NCBI GenBank assembly: GCA_046349315.1
Contig: JAXMCQ010000004.1
Span: forward strand, 186,001 to 250,000
DNA: 64,000 nucleotides
Reading direction: 5' to 3'
From: JAEUMG01 sp046349315
GTDB lineage: Bacteria > Pseudomonadota > Alphaproteobacteria > Rhizobiales > Aestuariivirgaceae
Made by a program: the position numbers and the translations under genes. Every line of letters starts with the position of its first letter. Position 1 is the stretch's first letter. This document shows positions 9,297 through 17,957 of the stretch, one piece after another. Under the pieces are notes generated by a model. It was not told the origin of the DNA. It saw only the letters and a list, made by a program, of their open reading frames with translations, and did no database searches.

Positions 9297-10481
9297 ATGA
9301 GGATACTACACATCACCCATTCGTATTGGCCGGCTACCTATTTTGGGGGGCCCATCTTTTCGACGCTCGGCCTTTGCGAGGCCTTGGCTGGCGTACCGGG
9401 CGTGGAGTTACGAGTACTGAGCACCGATGCCGCGGGTCCGTCAGTCGAAGACCGCCTTTCCGTTGCGGCGCTTCCAATGCGTTATGCTCCCGGCTACGAT
9501 GTCTACTTTGTGAAACAGTCGAGGCCGAATTTCGCACCAAGGCAAATCCCTTGGATTTGGTCCCAAATGCGGTGGGCTGATTGCATCCTTCTCACGGGGA
9601 CTTACTCATTCCATGTGATTCCTTCGCTCGCGCTGGCCCGACTAATGCGGAGGCCAGTTGTTTGGTCGCCTCGGGGTGCGCTACTCGATTCTCACCAATG
9701 GCCAGAGCACCGGCGGCCAACTGCGAAGCGACTTTATGAACAGATTTGTCGACTAGTGGTGGGGCCGCGAACCTGTTTCGTTGTGACTTCGGTCGACGAG
9801 GCGGCTGCTTCCCGCGCGCGCGTGAGAGGAATTCCCGCAGCTATCGTGAGCAACGGCACAACTATTCCGCCACGACTGCCGCACAGGACATGGAGGCCAA
9901 ATGGCCGATTGCGATTGATGTCTCTTGGGCGGCTCGATCCAAAGAAGGGTCTGGAGAATCTCATCGCTGCCGTGGCTCTTCTGGGCGGAGAAGTCACACT
10001 TGATATCTATGGACGTGGCGAACCTGCCTACGAGGAGAGTCTAATAAAGTTGGCGAGGGGTTACGACGTCGCTGACCGAGTCCGATTTTGGGGCCATGTG
10101 GATGGGGCGGCAAAGTCCAAAGCCTTCGCACAAGCCGATCTGTTTGTCTTGCCAAGCCACTCGGAGAATTTTGCGATGGTCGTCGCGGAGGCCATGGCGC
10201 ACGGTGTTCCTGCTATCGTATCGCACGGGGCGCCCTGGCCGCGCATCGACGAGAAAGGCGTGGGCCTTTGGGTTTCCAATACACCAGAAAGTTTGGCAGA
10301 TGCTGTCATCCGCCTAAGGGAGGGTAACCTGCAGGCTATGGGCGAGCGCGCTCGCGAGTGGATGAAGAATGAGTTCAGCTGGGATGCCAGAGCGGGTGAA
10401 TTGATGGTTGTGCTCAGCGCGATGACTCGAGCTCCGGAGTCGGGGGCGCACCTCACGAACAATGAGGTGCTTGGAAAATGA
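9297..10481 (+). CDS. Glycosyltransferase, GT4 type
   Basis: 394 residues. The start ILHITHSYWPATYFGGP contains the G-G-P loop seen in many GT4 enzymes of exopolysaccharide loci. The donor domain shows RLMSLGRLDPKKGLENLI, DIYGRGEP, RVRFWGHVDG and SENFAMVVAEAMAHGVP (the E-x7-E element). The stop overlaps the next start as ATGA (10478-10481), indicating translational coupling with the FkbM methyltransferase. It likely transfers one sugar during repeat-unit assembly; donor unknown. Confidence 0.88.
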   Translation: MRILHITHSYWPATYFGGPIFSTLGLCEALAGVPGVELRVLSTDAAGPSVEDRLSVAALPMRYAPGYDVYFVKQSRPNFAPRQIPWIWSQMRWADCILLTGTYSFHVIPSLALARLMRRPVVWSPRGALLDSHQWPEHRRPTAKRLYEQICRLVVGPRTCFVVTSVDEAAASRARVRGIPAAIVSNGTTIPPRLPHRTWRPNGRLRLMSLGRLDPKKGLENLIAAVALLGGEVTLDIYGRGEPAYEESLIKLARGYDVADRVRFWGHVDGAAKSKAFAQADLFVLPSHSENFAMVVAEAMAHGVPAIVSHGAPWPRIDEKGVGLWVSNTPESLADAVIRLREGNLQAMGERAREWMKNEFSWDARAGELMVVLSAMTRAPESGAHLTNNEVLGK

Positions 10482-11206
10482 ACCGGACTATACTCCACCG
10501 GGCTTTCACCAAATTGATCGGGCGTCTTTCGGCATATGATATGCTGCCTGCATATGAGTACGTCCAGAATGTCGTCGAGTGGCATCTGAATTCATATATC
10601 GGCAAGAACGACCGGAATGATGTGAAATCATTCTATATAGTTGGGGGGTATATCGGCGAGGAAATACCCTTTCTCTTGCAGCGATATCCGTTTGCCCGGA
10701 TCAGGGTATTCGAGGCCAGTCACCGTTATCAAGAGAAGCTGGAGGAGAGGTTTGCCAACGTAGACCGGGTATCAATCGTCAAAGAGGCCGTATCTGATGA
10801 AGTTGGAACCGCTGTTTTCCACGAAACCAACTCTGCGGGATCTGGAAGCTTGCCGAGGCTGGGGCGCTCGCATCTGATTCCGAAATCCTGCGCTGCGGAG
10901 AAATTCATGGTCACGACTACGACGCTCGACTCCGTTTCCGGTCCCGAACAGATCGACTGTCTTTGGATAGATGTGCAGGGTGCCGAACTGATGTCCTCAA
11001 AGGAGGTGAGAACCTTATCGCGGACAAAGAGCGTTTTTACGGAAGTTTCGGTTAGGTCCAACCTCTATCAGGGTGGAGTTACCTTGAACGAGCTCAAGGA
11101 CTTTCTCGCACCGTACGGGTTCCAGATAGTGCTCTTGGGGCTCGACCGGGACAACTTGACGGGGAACGCTCTATTTGTGCGTCAGGAGTACGATAATCAT
11201 ATTTGA
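10478..11206 (+). CDS. FkbM-family SAM-dependent methyltransferase
   Basis: 242 residues; the start overlaps the upstream stop (ATGA). Motifs: a SAM-binding first strand FYIVGGYIGEEIPFLL in place of the usual D-x-G-A-x-x-G, the acidic residue after strand 2 in IRVFEAS, and the C-terminal FkbM signature CLWIDVQGAEL with a preceding LDSV. FkbM enzymes O-methylate hydroxyls, and in polysaccharide loci they are thought to cap or decorate sugars. The glycine-rich loop reads VGGYIGEE, somewhat divergent from the consensus. Cytoplasmic. Confidence 0.8.
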   Translation: MNRTILHRAFTKLIGRLSAYDMLPAYEYVQNVVEWHLNSYIGKNDRNDVKSFYIVGGYIGEEIPFLLQRYPFARIRVFEASHRYQEKLEERFANVDRVSIVKEAVSDEVGTAVFHETNSAGSGSLPRLGRSHLIPKSCAAEKFMVTTTTLDSVSGPEQIDCLWIDVQGAELMSSKEVRTLSRTKSVFTEVSVRSNLYQGGVTLNELKDFLAPYGFQIVLLGLDRDNLTGNALFVRQEYDNHI

Positions 11207-11218
11207 CTTTCCGGGCCA

Positions 11219-12106
11219 GTGATGACGAACAGGAGGGCTATCCCGATTACCGTTATCGTCCCTGTACGCAACGAAGAAGCTAACCTACCCCGGTGTCTCG
11301 TCCGGCTCGATCGCTTCTCCGAAGTCATCGTGCTCGATTCATCGTCGACAGATCGCACTCCAGAGATCGCGCGCCACTTCGGGGCGCGCTATATCAATTT
11401 CGAATGGGACGGCAAATTTCCCAAGAAGCGCAATTGGCTACTTATCCATCATGAGCTATCCAATGCCTGGGCACTGTTCCTCGATGCCGATGAGCTTGTC
11501 GATGAAGCGTTTTGCACTGCCGCTCAAGAGGCGGTGAACCAAAAGCGGCATGCAGGTTACTGGCTGAACTATGACAACTATTTTATGGGAAGATGTTTGA
11601 GGCACGGCGTGCCACAACGCAAGTTAGCATTGTTCAGAGTTGGGTCGGGGCTCTATGAGAAAATTGATGAAACTAGTTGGAGTTCACTGGACATGGAAAT
11701 CCACGAACATCCAATCATTGATGGCACTATAGGAGAAATAGCTGCGCACATTGAGCATAACGACCAACGAGGTATCGTCAAATTCATTGATCGGCACAGA
11801 GATTACGCGCTGTGGGAAGCAAACCGTACCTTACTTTTTCGCAGCAAGAACACTTCTGAATGGAAACATCTATCCAGGCGTCAGGCGTTTAAGTACCGGC
11901 ATATCTCTAAATGGTGGTATCCATGGTTTTATTTCATATTCACCTACGTTGTCCGGATTGGCTTTCTCGATGGCGGCGCCGGTTTTGCTTACGCCTTCTA
12001 CAAGGCATGGTACTTCGAAACGATTCGGTTGCTCATTAGGGAGAGGGCAATCACGAATGCGGACAAGACCGATTCGTTGCGTGATCGATCAGGCTGGAAG
12101 CCATAA
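11219..12106 (+). CDS. Glycosyltransferase, GT2 type
   Basis: 295 residues from GTG 11219 (294 from the adjacent ATG at 11222). GT-A fold motifs: ITVIVPVRNEEANLPRCL at the N-terminus, VIVLDSSSTDRTPEIA, and the metal-binding D-x-D-like ALFLDADE. This subgroup resembles the WaaE/KdtX-like beta-glycosyltransferases, which are inverting enzymes transferring to lipopolysaccharide core or capsule precursors. The C-terminus carries a hydrophobic stretch (WYPWFYFIFTYVVRIGFL), which may tether the enzyme to the membrane. It lies 12 bases after the FkbM gene and is the last gene before a decayed duplicate. Confidence 0.85.
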   Translation: MMTNRRAIPITVIVPVRNEEANLPRCLVRLDRFSEVIVLDSSSTDRTPEIARHFGARYINFEWDGKFPKKRNWLLIHHELSNAWALFLDADELVDEAFCTAAQEAVNQKRHAGYWLNYDNYFMGRCLRHGVPQRKLALFRVGSGLYEKIDETSWSSLDMEIHEHPIIDGTIGEIAAHIEHNDQRGIVKFIDRHRDYALWEANRTLLFRSKNTSEWKHLSRRQAFKYRHISKWWYPWFYFIFTYVVRIGFLDGGAGFAYAFYKAWYFETIRLLIRERAITNADKTDSLRDRSGWKP

Positions 12107-12215
12107 ATGCTGTCAGTGCAGTGAAATCTCTGCTTAGCGTACGCAGCACGACCATCGGCAGCCCTCCTACGCTAAGAGGGCGCCCACCGAAGATCAATTC
12201 AGCAAGTCCACATCG

Positions 12216-12479
12216 ATCCCGAGATTATACGGCAGTCGCAGGCGAATCCCTGTGACCGGGAATGTTGGCTTCCTAGGATCACACCTGATCAATCTCTTGT
12301 TTGCTGACTGTCATGGCGCGCCGTTTCAAATTCGTGCGCCGTGACGTCTGCTTTCCGCTTCACGTCAAAGTAGATGAAATCTACAACCTCGCTTGTCCCG
12401 CGTCGCCCACCAATACCGACATGATCCCGTTCAGCCGACCAAGACCTTGGTCCACGGTGCCATCAACATGTTGCTATGA
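12216..12479 (+). pseudogene. Decayed duplicate of the UDP-glucuronate decarboxylase 5' half
   Basis: This non-coding stretch matches the beginning of the intact decarboxylase at 14454. Bases ~12216-12300 correspond to its first ~28 codons (dinucleotide-binding G-x-x-G-x-x-G region), about 70-80 bases are then missing, and ~12320-12472 correspond to codons ~55-105, where the frame still reads FVRRDVCFPL and DEIYNLACPASP. Frameshifts separate the parts, so no protein is made. The match stops at the start codon (12476) of the next FkbM gene. Most likely the relic of a duplication or of an older copy replaced by recombination. Confidence 0.85.
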
Positions 12480-13246
12480 TTAGTAGAGTATTACGACTCA
12501 AGCGGCAGTTAACCGCCATCGCCACACACCCCAACAATCAGGGCCGGGCTGGGAGCGCTCTGCTTCGATGGCTGCGATGGCAGGTAAGCTCCAGAATATC
12601 ACTCGGCCCAACAATTGTTCCTTTTGTCGGGAGTACGAGTTTGATCGCGAGGCCGGGCGAAACGGGGGTCACCGGAAACATCTATTATGGCCTTGCCGAG
12701 CATCAGGACATGACCTTTCTGCTCAATGAGCTACGGCCGGGTGACCTGTTCGTCGATATCGGAGCCAATGCGGGAGCATACGCGATACTCGCAAGCGGAG
12801 TGGCTGGGGCAGCGTCCATTGCATTCGAGCCGGTCGATGAAACAGCTGATAGGCTCGCCATGAATGTCCGAATCAATGACTTAGCAGACAAGGTCGAAAT
12901 ACACAGATGTGCTTTGGGCGCCGAGAAGGGTCAAATCCGGTTTACGAGGGACTACGACACCACGAACCGCGTCGCCAAGGAAGGCGAAGATGCAATAGTT
13001 GTCGAAGTCGATACGCTAGATAATCGAATCGGCAGCCGGCAGCCGGCCATGCTGAAGATAGATGTCGAGGGCCATGAAAAAGAGGTGCTGGCCGGCGCAC
13101 AGGAAACGCTCGCCTGCAAATCACTTCGCGCCATCATCATCGAAACGGCAGAGCCAGACGCAATTAGCGCAACGCTGCTACCGTTTGGTTTCTCTAAGTG
13201 GGCGAGATCGCCAAATAATGTGACATTTATTCGTCGTCTGGTTTGA
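12476..13246 (+). CDS. FkbM-family SAM-dependent methyltransferase
   Basis: 256 residues. The SAM site is canonical, LFVDIGANAGAYAILAS (about residues 92-108), followed by the acidic strand IAFEPVDET, and the FkbM C-terminal motif AMLKIDVEGHEKEVLAGA. It is distinct from the first FkbM gene at 10478, which has a divergent SAM loop. The start codon lies where the decayed decarboxylase copy ends, so it may now depend on a promoter or leader inherited from that rearrangement. Likely methylates a sugar of the polysaccharide; substrate unknown. Confidence 0.85.
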   Translation: MISRVLRLKRQLTAIATHPNNQGRAGSALLRWLRWQVSSRISLGPTIVPFVGSTSLIARPGETGVTGNIYYGLAEHQDMTFLLNELRPGDLFVDIGANAGAYAILASGVAGAASIAFEPVDETADRLAMNVRINDLADKVEIHRCALGAEKGQIRFTRDYDTTNRVAKEGEDAIVVEVDTLDNRIGSRQPAMLKIDVEGHEKEVLAGAQETLACKSLRAIIIETAEPDAISATLLPFGFSKWARSPNNVTFIRRLV

Positions 13247-13575
13247 CCTCAAGCCACTTGATGATGACGCCGCCGCCAAGCAGCGCCGACCGGCAGTGCA
13301 ATGAGCAACGTCGAATTTCAGTATTGGTGCAAAACCTCATTGCAAAGCGTATCGGCAAATCGAGCGATGTTAGGGGGAGATCGGATAGTGTGGCGTTGGG
13401 ATGCAGGCTACTTGTCGAGCCGCAGTGATTGTCCTCAGACTTTCATCTAGGCCGGTCGTTATTGGGAAATACAGACAAACATGTCGCGAGCCTGATTATC
13501 CAAAATCATTCCTTTTCTTGGAGGTATGGCGGCGGCCTCGTCGGCTCATCAGCTATGCCGTGCTTGTGATCTTGC
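13247..13575. other. Intergenic stretch without a recognisable gene
   Basis: 329 bases with no sustained open frame resembling a protein. No clear hairpin. It separates two methyltransferase genes and probably holds the promoter of the second. Confidence 0.45.
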
Positions 13576-14211
13576 ATGTCTTCCGGCGGTGATAACGTGG
13601 ACGCATCTGGTTACGCTCACAAAACGTCAAAGTCCGGGCATCATCATCCCTACCTCAGGCCCACGGTCTTGAGGGAGCTTGCTGGCCGCAACCGAATCTT
13701 TGATCTCGGTTGTGGCAATGGCTCGTTCGCGAGCGTTTTAAACCAATACGGGTTCGATGTAACTGGCGTTGATCCTTCCCTCGAGGAGATTGCGGAAGCT
13801 AGAAAAGCATACCCATCGCTCAAGCTTCACAGCGGATCAGCCTACGATAATCTGGCCGCTCTCTATGGTGAGTTCGATGCAATGATCAGCCTGGAGGTTA
13901 TTGAACACATATATGACCCGCGAAGTTACGCGAGAACGCTGTTTTCTTTGGTGAAGCCGGAAGGCATCGCAATCGTCTCAACGCCATACCATGGGTACAT
14001 TAAGAATGTAGCGATTGCGCTCTCTGGCGCTTGGGACCGTCACCACACTGTCCTGTGGCCACACGGTCACATCAAATTCTGGTCGATAGCGACGTTGAGT
14101 ACACTGTTAAGCGAGGCTGGATTCATCCAACTTCGCTTTGAACGCATTGGGCGGATCATCCCGTCTCTTGCCAAATCAATGGTTGCGGTTGCCAGTACGC
14201 CCCTCGATTAG
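13576..14211 (+). CDS. Class I SAM methyltransferase (UbiG-like)
   Basis: 211 residues. The SAM-binding motif RIFDLGCGNGSFASVL (about residues 40-55) is followed by the acidic strand VTGVDPSLEEI, and motif II/III region MISLEVIEHIYDP and LVKPEGIAIVSTPYHGY. These are hallmarks of small Rossmann methyltransferases acting on small molecules or lipid-linked sugars. A region after the core (HHTVLWPHGHIKFWSIATL) matches the cap seen in UbiG-type proteins. Given its place it probably modifies a sugar or lipid carrier intermediate. Confidence 0.85.
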   Translation: MSSGGDNVDASGYAHKTSKSGHHHPYLRPTVLRELAGRNRIFDLGCGNGSFASVLNQYGFDVTGVDPSLEEIAEARKAYPSLKLHSGSAYDNLAALYGEFDAMISLEVIEHIYDPRSYARTLFSLVKPEGIAIVSTPYHGYIKNVAIALSGAWDRHHTVLWPHGHIKFWSIATLSTLLSEAGFIQLRFERIGRIIPSLAKSMVAVASTPLD

Positions 14212-14453
14212 CTCACGCTATCTAGTAGATGTGGCCCCGGATCGCGTCTGAGTTGGCGCACGCCAGATCGCAGCGATTGACGCATCCCACCGCGAATCGA
14301 AACAAACTATTATAACGATTCGCGGGACGTTGCAGACTGATCCGAGCCCGGAGTGGATGGGTGAAGCGCCTCTCGCTCCGCGCCATACCGCCCCTTAAAG
14401 GACGAACTTCCCCAACACTAACGCATGTTACTTATGACAATTAGGATCGTTTA

Positions 14454-15407
14454 ATGCCCCGACTGTATGACAGCCGCAAGCGCATTTTGGTGACGGGCGG
14501 CGCTGGTTTTCTCGGCTCCCATCTGATAGACCGATTGCTGGCGCAAGGGCATGAGGTCTTGTGCGCCGATAACCTGTTCACTGGCACAAAGCGTAATGTG
14601 GATCACCTTCACAATCATCCGCGCTTCGAGTTTGTGCGCCATGACGTGTGCTTTCCGCTCTATGTCGAGGTCGACGAAATCTACAACCTCGCTTGTCCGG
14701 CATCGCCCGTCCACTACCAGCACGATCCTGTTCAGACGACAAAGACCTCGGTCCATGGCGCTATTAACATGCTGGGACTCGCCAAGCGCCTTAAATGCAA
14801 GATCTTCCAGGCATCAACCAGCGAGGTCTACGGCGACCCTTCTGTCCATCCTCAGCCCGAAGAGTATTGGGGGAACGTCAATCCGATTGGTCCACGTTCC
14901 TGCTATGACGAGGGCAAGCGATGCGCAGAGACTTTGTTTTTCGATTACTACCGCCAGCATCAACTTGCGATCAAGGTTGTCCGTATTTTCAACACCTATG
15001 GCCCGCGGATGCATCCCAAGGATGGACGAGTGGTTTCCAATTTTATTATGCAAGCGTTGGCGGGCGAGGATATCACGATTTATGGCGACGGGGCGCAGAC
15101 CCGATCATTCTGCTTTGTCGATGATCTGATTGAGGGCTTTGTGCGGATGATGGCGAGCCCTAAAGACGTCACCGGTCCCGTCAATTTCGGCAATCCTGTC
15201 GAATTCACGATGATTGAACTGGCGGAGCAAATTCTGAAGCTCACAAACTCGAAGTCGAAGCTCAAACACATGCCCTTGCCGGTCGATGATCCAAAACATC
15301 GCCGACCAGATATTTCAAGAGCCCGCTCGACCCTCGGATGGGAGCCAAAAGTGCCATTGGCCGAGGGATTGCGACAGACCGTTGATTATTTCAGGAACTT
15401 GAGTTAG
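14454..15407 (+). CDS. UDP-glucuronic acid decarboxylase (UDP-xylose synthase, extended SDR)
   Basis: 317 residues, the normal length for bacterial UXS. N-terminal NAD-binding motif ILVTGGAGFLGSHLID, then DEIYNLACPASPVHYQ, characteristic of this decarboxylase clade, catalytic Ser/Thr region STSEVYGDP, and Tyr-x-x-x-Lys as SCYDEGKRCAE, followed by VVRIFNTYGPRM. The enzyme oxidises UDP-glucuronate at C4, decarboxylates it and reduces the product to UDP-xylose, so the polysaccharide probably contains xylose (inference). The gene is preceded by a 242-base non-coding gap and ends 66 bases before the convergently oriented recombinase, marking the end of the glycan locus. Confidence 0.92.
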   Translation: MPRLYDSRKRILVTGGAGFLGSHLIDRLLAQGHEVLCADNLFTGTKRNVDHLHNHPRFEFVRHDVCFPLYVEVDEIYNLACPASPVHYQHDPVQTTKTSVHGAINMLGLAKRLKCKIFQASTSEVYGDPSVHPQPEEYWGNVNPIGPRSCYDEGKRCAETLFFDYYRQHQLAIKVVRIFNTYGPRMHPKDGRVVSNFIMQALAGEDITIYGDGAQTRSFCFVDDLIEGFVRMMASPKDVTGPVNFGNPVEFTMIELAEQILKLTNSKSKLKHMPLPVDDPKHRRPDISRARSTLGWEPKVPLAEGLRQTVDYFRNLS

Positions 15408-15422
15408 CCGCGCTCACCTTCG

Positions 15423-15452
15423 AAAAAAACGTCAGTCGGACGCCAACCGACT
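15423..15452 (-). terminator. Rho-independent terminator of the recombinase gene
   Basis: Read on the minus strand there is a 6-bp stem (AGTCGG/CCGACT, 15434-15439 with 15447-15452) with a 7-base loop, followed after four bases by a run of seven T (15423-15429 complement). It lies just after the recombinase stop at 15474. Confidence 0.7.
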
Positions 15453-15473
15453 TACCACCTGTACCCAGTCGCG

Positions 15474-16418
15474 TTAGGCGATCTCACCAAAAACTCGGGA
15501 TCCGATGGCTTTCCATCTCCGGATGTGAAGTTCCTTGGTCGAAGCATTCTCCACATATCGCAGCACGACATTGGCTGATTTCCATCCCCCTGCCTGCATG
15601 ATGGCGAGGGCATCGAATCCGGCGACCAGCATGTCTTGTGCGGCGCCGATCCGCATCGAGTGGCCAGAGAGCTCTGCTGCGACGGATGGCGGCAAGCCGG
15701 CACGTTGTGTTGCCCGCTTGATCAGGCGCCGGATGGAAGACGTCGTGAGAGGCCCGTCGTAAAGGCGTTGAAGATGAAGTGACCGAAACAGCGGCCCCGT
15801 TGAGATACCGCTCATGGCGATCCACCGGCGAAGGAGCGAAGCCGTCTGGGGCGAGAGATAGGCAATCCGGCCTTGACCGCTGACGTCGGATTTCGAGCGG
15901 GGAATGAGGACTGATCCCGCGTTGCCGGCCTCGAACCTCAAATGCTCGACCCGCATCGCAGCAAGCTCCGAGCTTCGACAGAGCGTATCATAGCCGACGC
16001 TGATCAGTGCCGCGTCGCGAACCCCAGCTAGTGACTTCGGACAGGCCTTGATGATCGAGCGGCGGATGACGTTGGTGAGCCCGCGAACTTGCTTGGGACG
16101 TGACGCTCTCTTGCGCACCGCCCGCCGCAGAGCGAGGCGGACGCTGTTGGCGTCGGTCGGGAGAGGCAGGTCCCGCATGCGGTGAGCGAAGGCGATGGCG
16201 CAGAGCCGCCGCTTGATCGTCGATACCGCGTGCCGCTCGATCTGCTCATTCACGAACAGCGCGATCGAACCAGATCTAGCCGGCAGAACGCTGCATTTCT
16301 GTTGGGCGCACCATTTCTCGAAGGTCGCCAGGTCCGCCCTGTAGCCCCGGATTGTCGCCGGAGAATAGGCACCGGCGGCAGCCGCGAAGACGGCGTCAAG
16401 CTTGCCCTTGCTGCGCAT
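15474..16418 (-). CDS. Tyrosine recombinase / integrase
   Basis: 314 residues from the ATG at 16418, chosen because GGGAG lies at proper spacing before it (a GTG at 16433 is the alternative). N-terminal SAM-like core-binding domain (residues ~15-90, SPATIRGYRADLATFEKWC), then the catalytic domain with the Arg in LCRSSELAAMRVEHL, H-x-x-R as LSGHSMRIGAAQD, the Trp in QAGGWKSAN and nucleophile Tyr in LRYVENAS. All catalytic residues are present, so it may be active. It cleaves and rejoins DNA through a 3'-phosphotyrosine intermediate. The protein is followed by its own terminator. A diverged 3' fragment of a close relative lies at 59882-60118 in the same orientation. Confidence 0.92.
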   Translation of the reverse strand: MRSKGKLDAVFAAAAGAYSPATIRGYRADLATFEKWCAQQKCSVLPARSGSIALFVNEQIERHAVSTIKRRLCAIAFAHRMRDLPLPTDANSVRLALRRAVRKRASRPKQVRGLTNVIRRSIIKACPKSLAGVRDAALISVGYDTLCRSSELAAMRVEHLRFEAGNAGSVLIPRSKSDVSGQGRIAYLSPQTASLLRRWIAMSGISTGPLFRSLHLQRLYDGPLTTSSIRRLIKRATQRAGLPPSVAAELSGHSMRIGAAQDMLVAGFDALAIMQAGGWKSANVVLRYVENASTKELHIRRWKAIGSRVFGEIA

Positions 16419-16921
16419 GGCAATCGCTCCCACAATTCTGGATCATCGTTTCCGCGGGCGCAGGGCCGAAGCCATACGCCGTGCCCTCACGGTGGCTTAG
16501 GCCAGCCGATAGGGACGCGACGGGGGACGCGATTTTTTGAGCGAAGCTATGCTATTGAGATTCGTAGCCATGCTGATCTCCTTCCATGAGATTGGCGCGG
16601 TCAGAGCCGGGCAGGTGTTCCACCACCTGTTCGGCTCGCTTCTTGAGAGGCCTGACCTTAAAGCGGAACCGCGCCTAAGGCAAGTCTCGCGGGCGCGACA
16701 GGGCCCGTCACATGCCGCTCAATCCCGGATGATCCCGCATATTTCCGGATGCGGGCTCGCGCGATAACGCCACTTGATACTCACGCGCGATAATGCTGGC
16801 TGCAGCGATTGGCCGACATGGTGATCGCCCACGGACGTCGCCAGCATTTGGAGATCCGCCCTCTATTAGCCGCGGAGCGTTGCTGGCGGATAGGCATCGG
16901 TCGCCTTTTTGTAGAATCAGT
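16419..16921. other. Non-coding stretch upstream of the recombinase
   Basis: About 500 bases with only short open frames that match nothing I recognise. It must hold the promoter of the recombinase and could hold an attachment site, but I can identify neither a tRNA gene nor a repeated core sequence. Confidence 0.4.
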
Positions 16922-17075
16922 CTACTCGTTCTTGATGAGATCTGCGGCGCGCTCGCCGATCATAATCGCTGTTGCATTGGTATTTGCCGACACGATCTGT
17001 GGCATGATTGAAGCATCTGCCACGCGCAAGCCCTGTATGCCATGCACTCTGAGATCGGGTCCGACGACAGTCTCA
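16922..17075 (-). pseudogene. 3' remnant of a GMC-family oxidoreductase gene
   Basis: Translating the minus strand from ~17075 to the TAG at 16922 gives a continuous stretch that matches the end of choline/alcohol dehydrogenases of the GMC family: VVGPDLRVHGIQGLRVADAS, then IMPQIVSANTNATAIMIGE and a normal C-terminus. This includes the conserved Asn of the catalytic His/Asn pair region. No matching coding sequence lies further upstream, so only about the last 50 residues survive. It differs in sequence from the intact GMC gene at 41712, so it is not a recent copy of that gene. Confidence 0.85.
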
Positions 17076-17079
17076 GGCC

Positions 17080-17256
17080 GTGACAGCGACCAAGGATTTA
17101 GGCGCGGATTGGGGCCAGAAATGGGGAATATTGGACGACGCTGATTGGCAAATGCAGAACAGGCTAAGCCCGCAATTCGGGAAACCCATCGGCAACGCGC
17201 TTGTGCGATTCATCGATGAGACATTCCCGTTCGAACCCAATTCAAGGTTCATGTGA
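17080..17256 (+). CDS. Possible small ORF or 3' gene fragment, unknown
   Basis: A GTG-started frame of 58 residues, rich in Trp and Phe (e.g. DWGQKWGILDDADWQ and VRFIDETFPFEPNSRF). The composition looks like real protein rather than chance, but I recognise no family and no ribosome-binding site. It lies between the GMC remnant and the metallophosphatase and might be the tail of a lost gene. Confidence 0.25.
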   Translation: MTATKDLGADWGQKWGILDDADWQMQNRLSPQFGKPIGNALVRFIDETFPFEPNSRFM

Positions 17257-17290
17257 AGATACTTCGTGTTCCGGCGGAATGTGACTCGGC

Positions 17291-17956
17291 TCAAGGCTTG
17301 ACACTGTACGTATAGATCGGTTTCGTTTTGTTTTTGTTGAAGATCGCCGCTGAAAGCGGACCACCAATGACGACACCATTATCGACATTGCACCGATTGT
17401 CTCGAATGTCGGGAGTCAGCTTCTGTGCGTTGAAGCGGATCGTTGGGGTATGTCCATGAACGACGTACTTGGGAAATCGCCCTCGATAACGCAGAAACTC
17501 ATCCCTGATCCAGAGTCGCGAATAGTCGCCTTGTTGTTCAATTGGGACATTCGGTCTGAGTCCAGCATGGACATAGTAGCGCAGATCGTCCTCGTGGAAA
17601 GTCGGTAAAGTCTCCATCCATGCTTGCGCTTCCCCGAAACTGGCGCCGAGCGACGCGCGGGTAGATGCACCCCCGTTGAATAGAAAGTTCTGCTCGTTCA
17701 GATGCGATTCTGTCGAATCGATCATAAGTTGTTCATGGTTTCCACGGAGACAAATCGCCCCGGCACCCTGCCTCTTGCGAACTTGATCGATGACACCCTT
17801 CGAGTCCGGCCCCACGTCGATATAGTCACCCAAGAAAATAAACTGAGCGGTCCCCTTCGCGTTGTGCGAATCGAGCCACCCATCAATGTCACGCAATAAG
17901 CGGCGAAGCATGTCCGCCATCCCGTGGATATCGCCAATAACGACCGTGTAGGACAT
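17291..17956 (-). CDS. Calcineurin-like metallophosphatase (PPP-type)
   Basis: 221 residues with every metal-binding motif of the PPP/diadenosine-tetraphosphatase family: GDIHG (residues ~8-12), LGDYIDVGPDS (~42), RGNHE (~71), YYVHAG (~127) and VHGHTP (~165). Enzymes of this type remove phosphate from serine/threonine residues or hydrolyse dinucleoside tetraphosphates, using a two-metal centre. It is cytoplasmic. It begins one base after the stop of the unknown gene 17958-18611, so the pair is translated together and likely works together. No housekeeping ApaH-type neighbours are present; the setting next to a recombinase suggests an accessory or defence-related role, which is speculation. 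Confidence 0.9.
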   Translation of the reverse strand: MSYTVVIGDIHGMADMLRRLLRDIDGWLDSHNAKGTAQFIFLGDYIDVGPDSKGVIDQVRKRQGAGAICLRGNHEQLMIDSTESHLNEQNFLFNGGASTRASLGASFGEAQAWMETLPTFHEDDLRYYVHAGLRPNVPIEQQGDYSRLWIRDEFLRYRGRFPKYVVHGHTPTIRFNAQKLTPDIRDNRCNVDNGVVIGGPLSAAIFNKNKTKPIYTYSVKP

Positions 17957-17957
17957 G

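Noticed and set aside
15408..15473. tRNA gene as integration site beside the recombinase
   Set aside because: I looked for a cloverleaf or a T-loop GTTCGA element near both recombinase sequences and found none.
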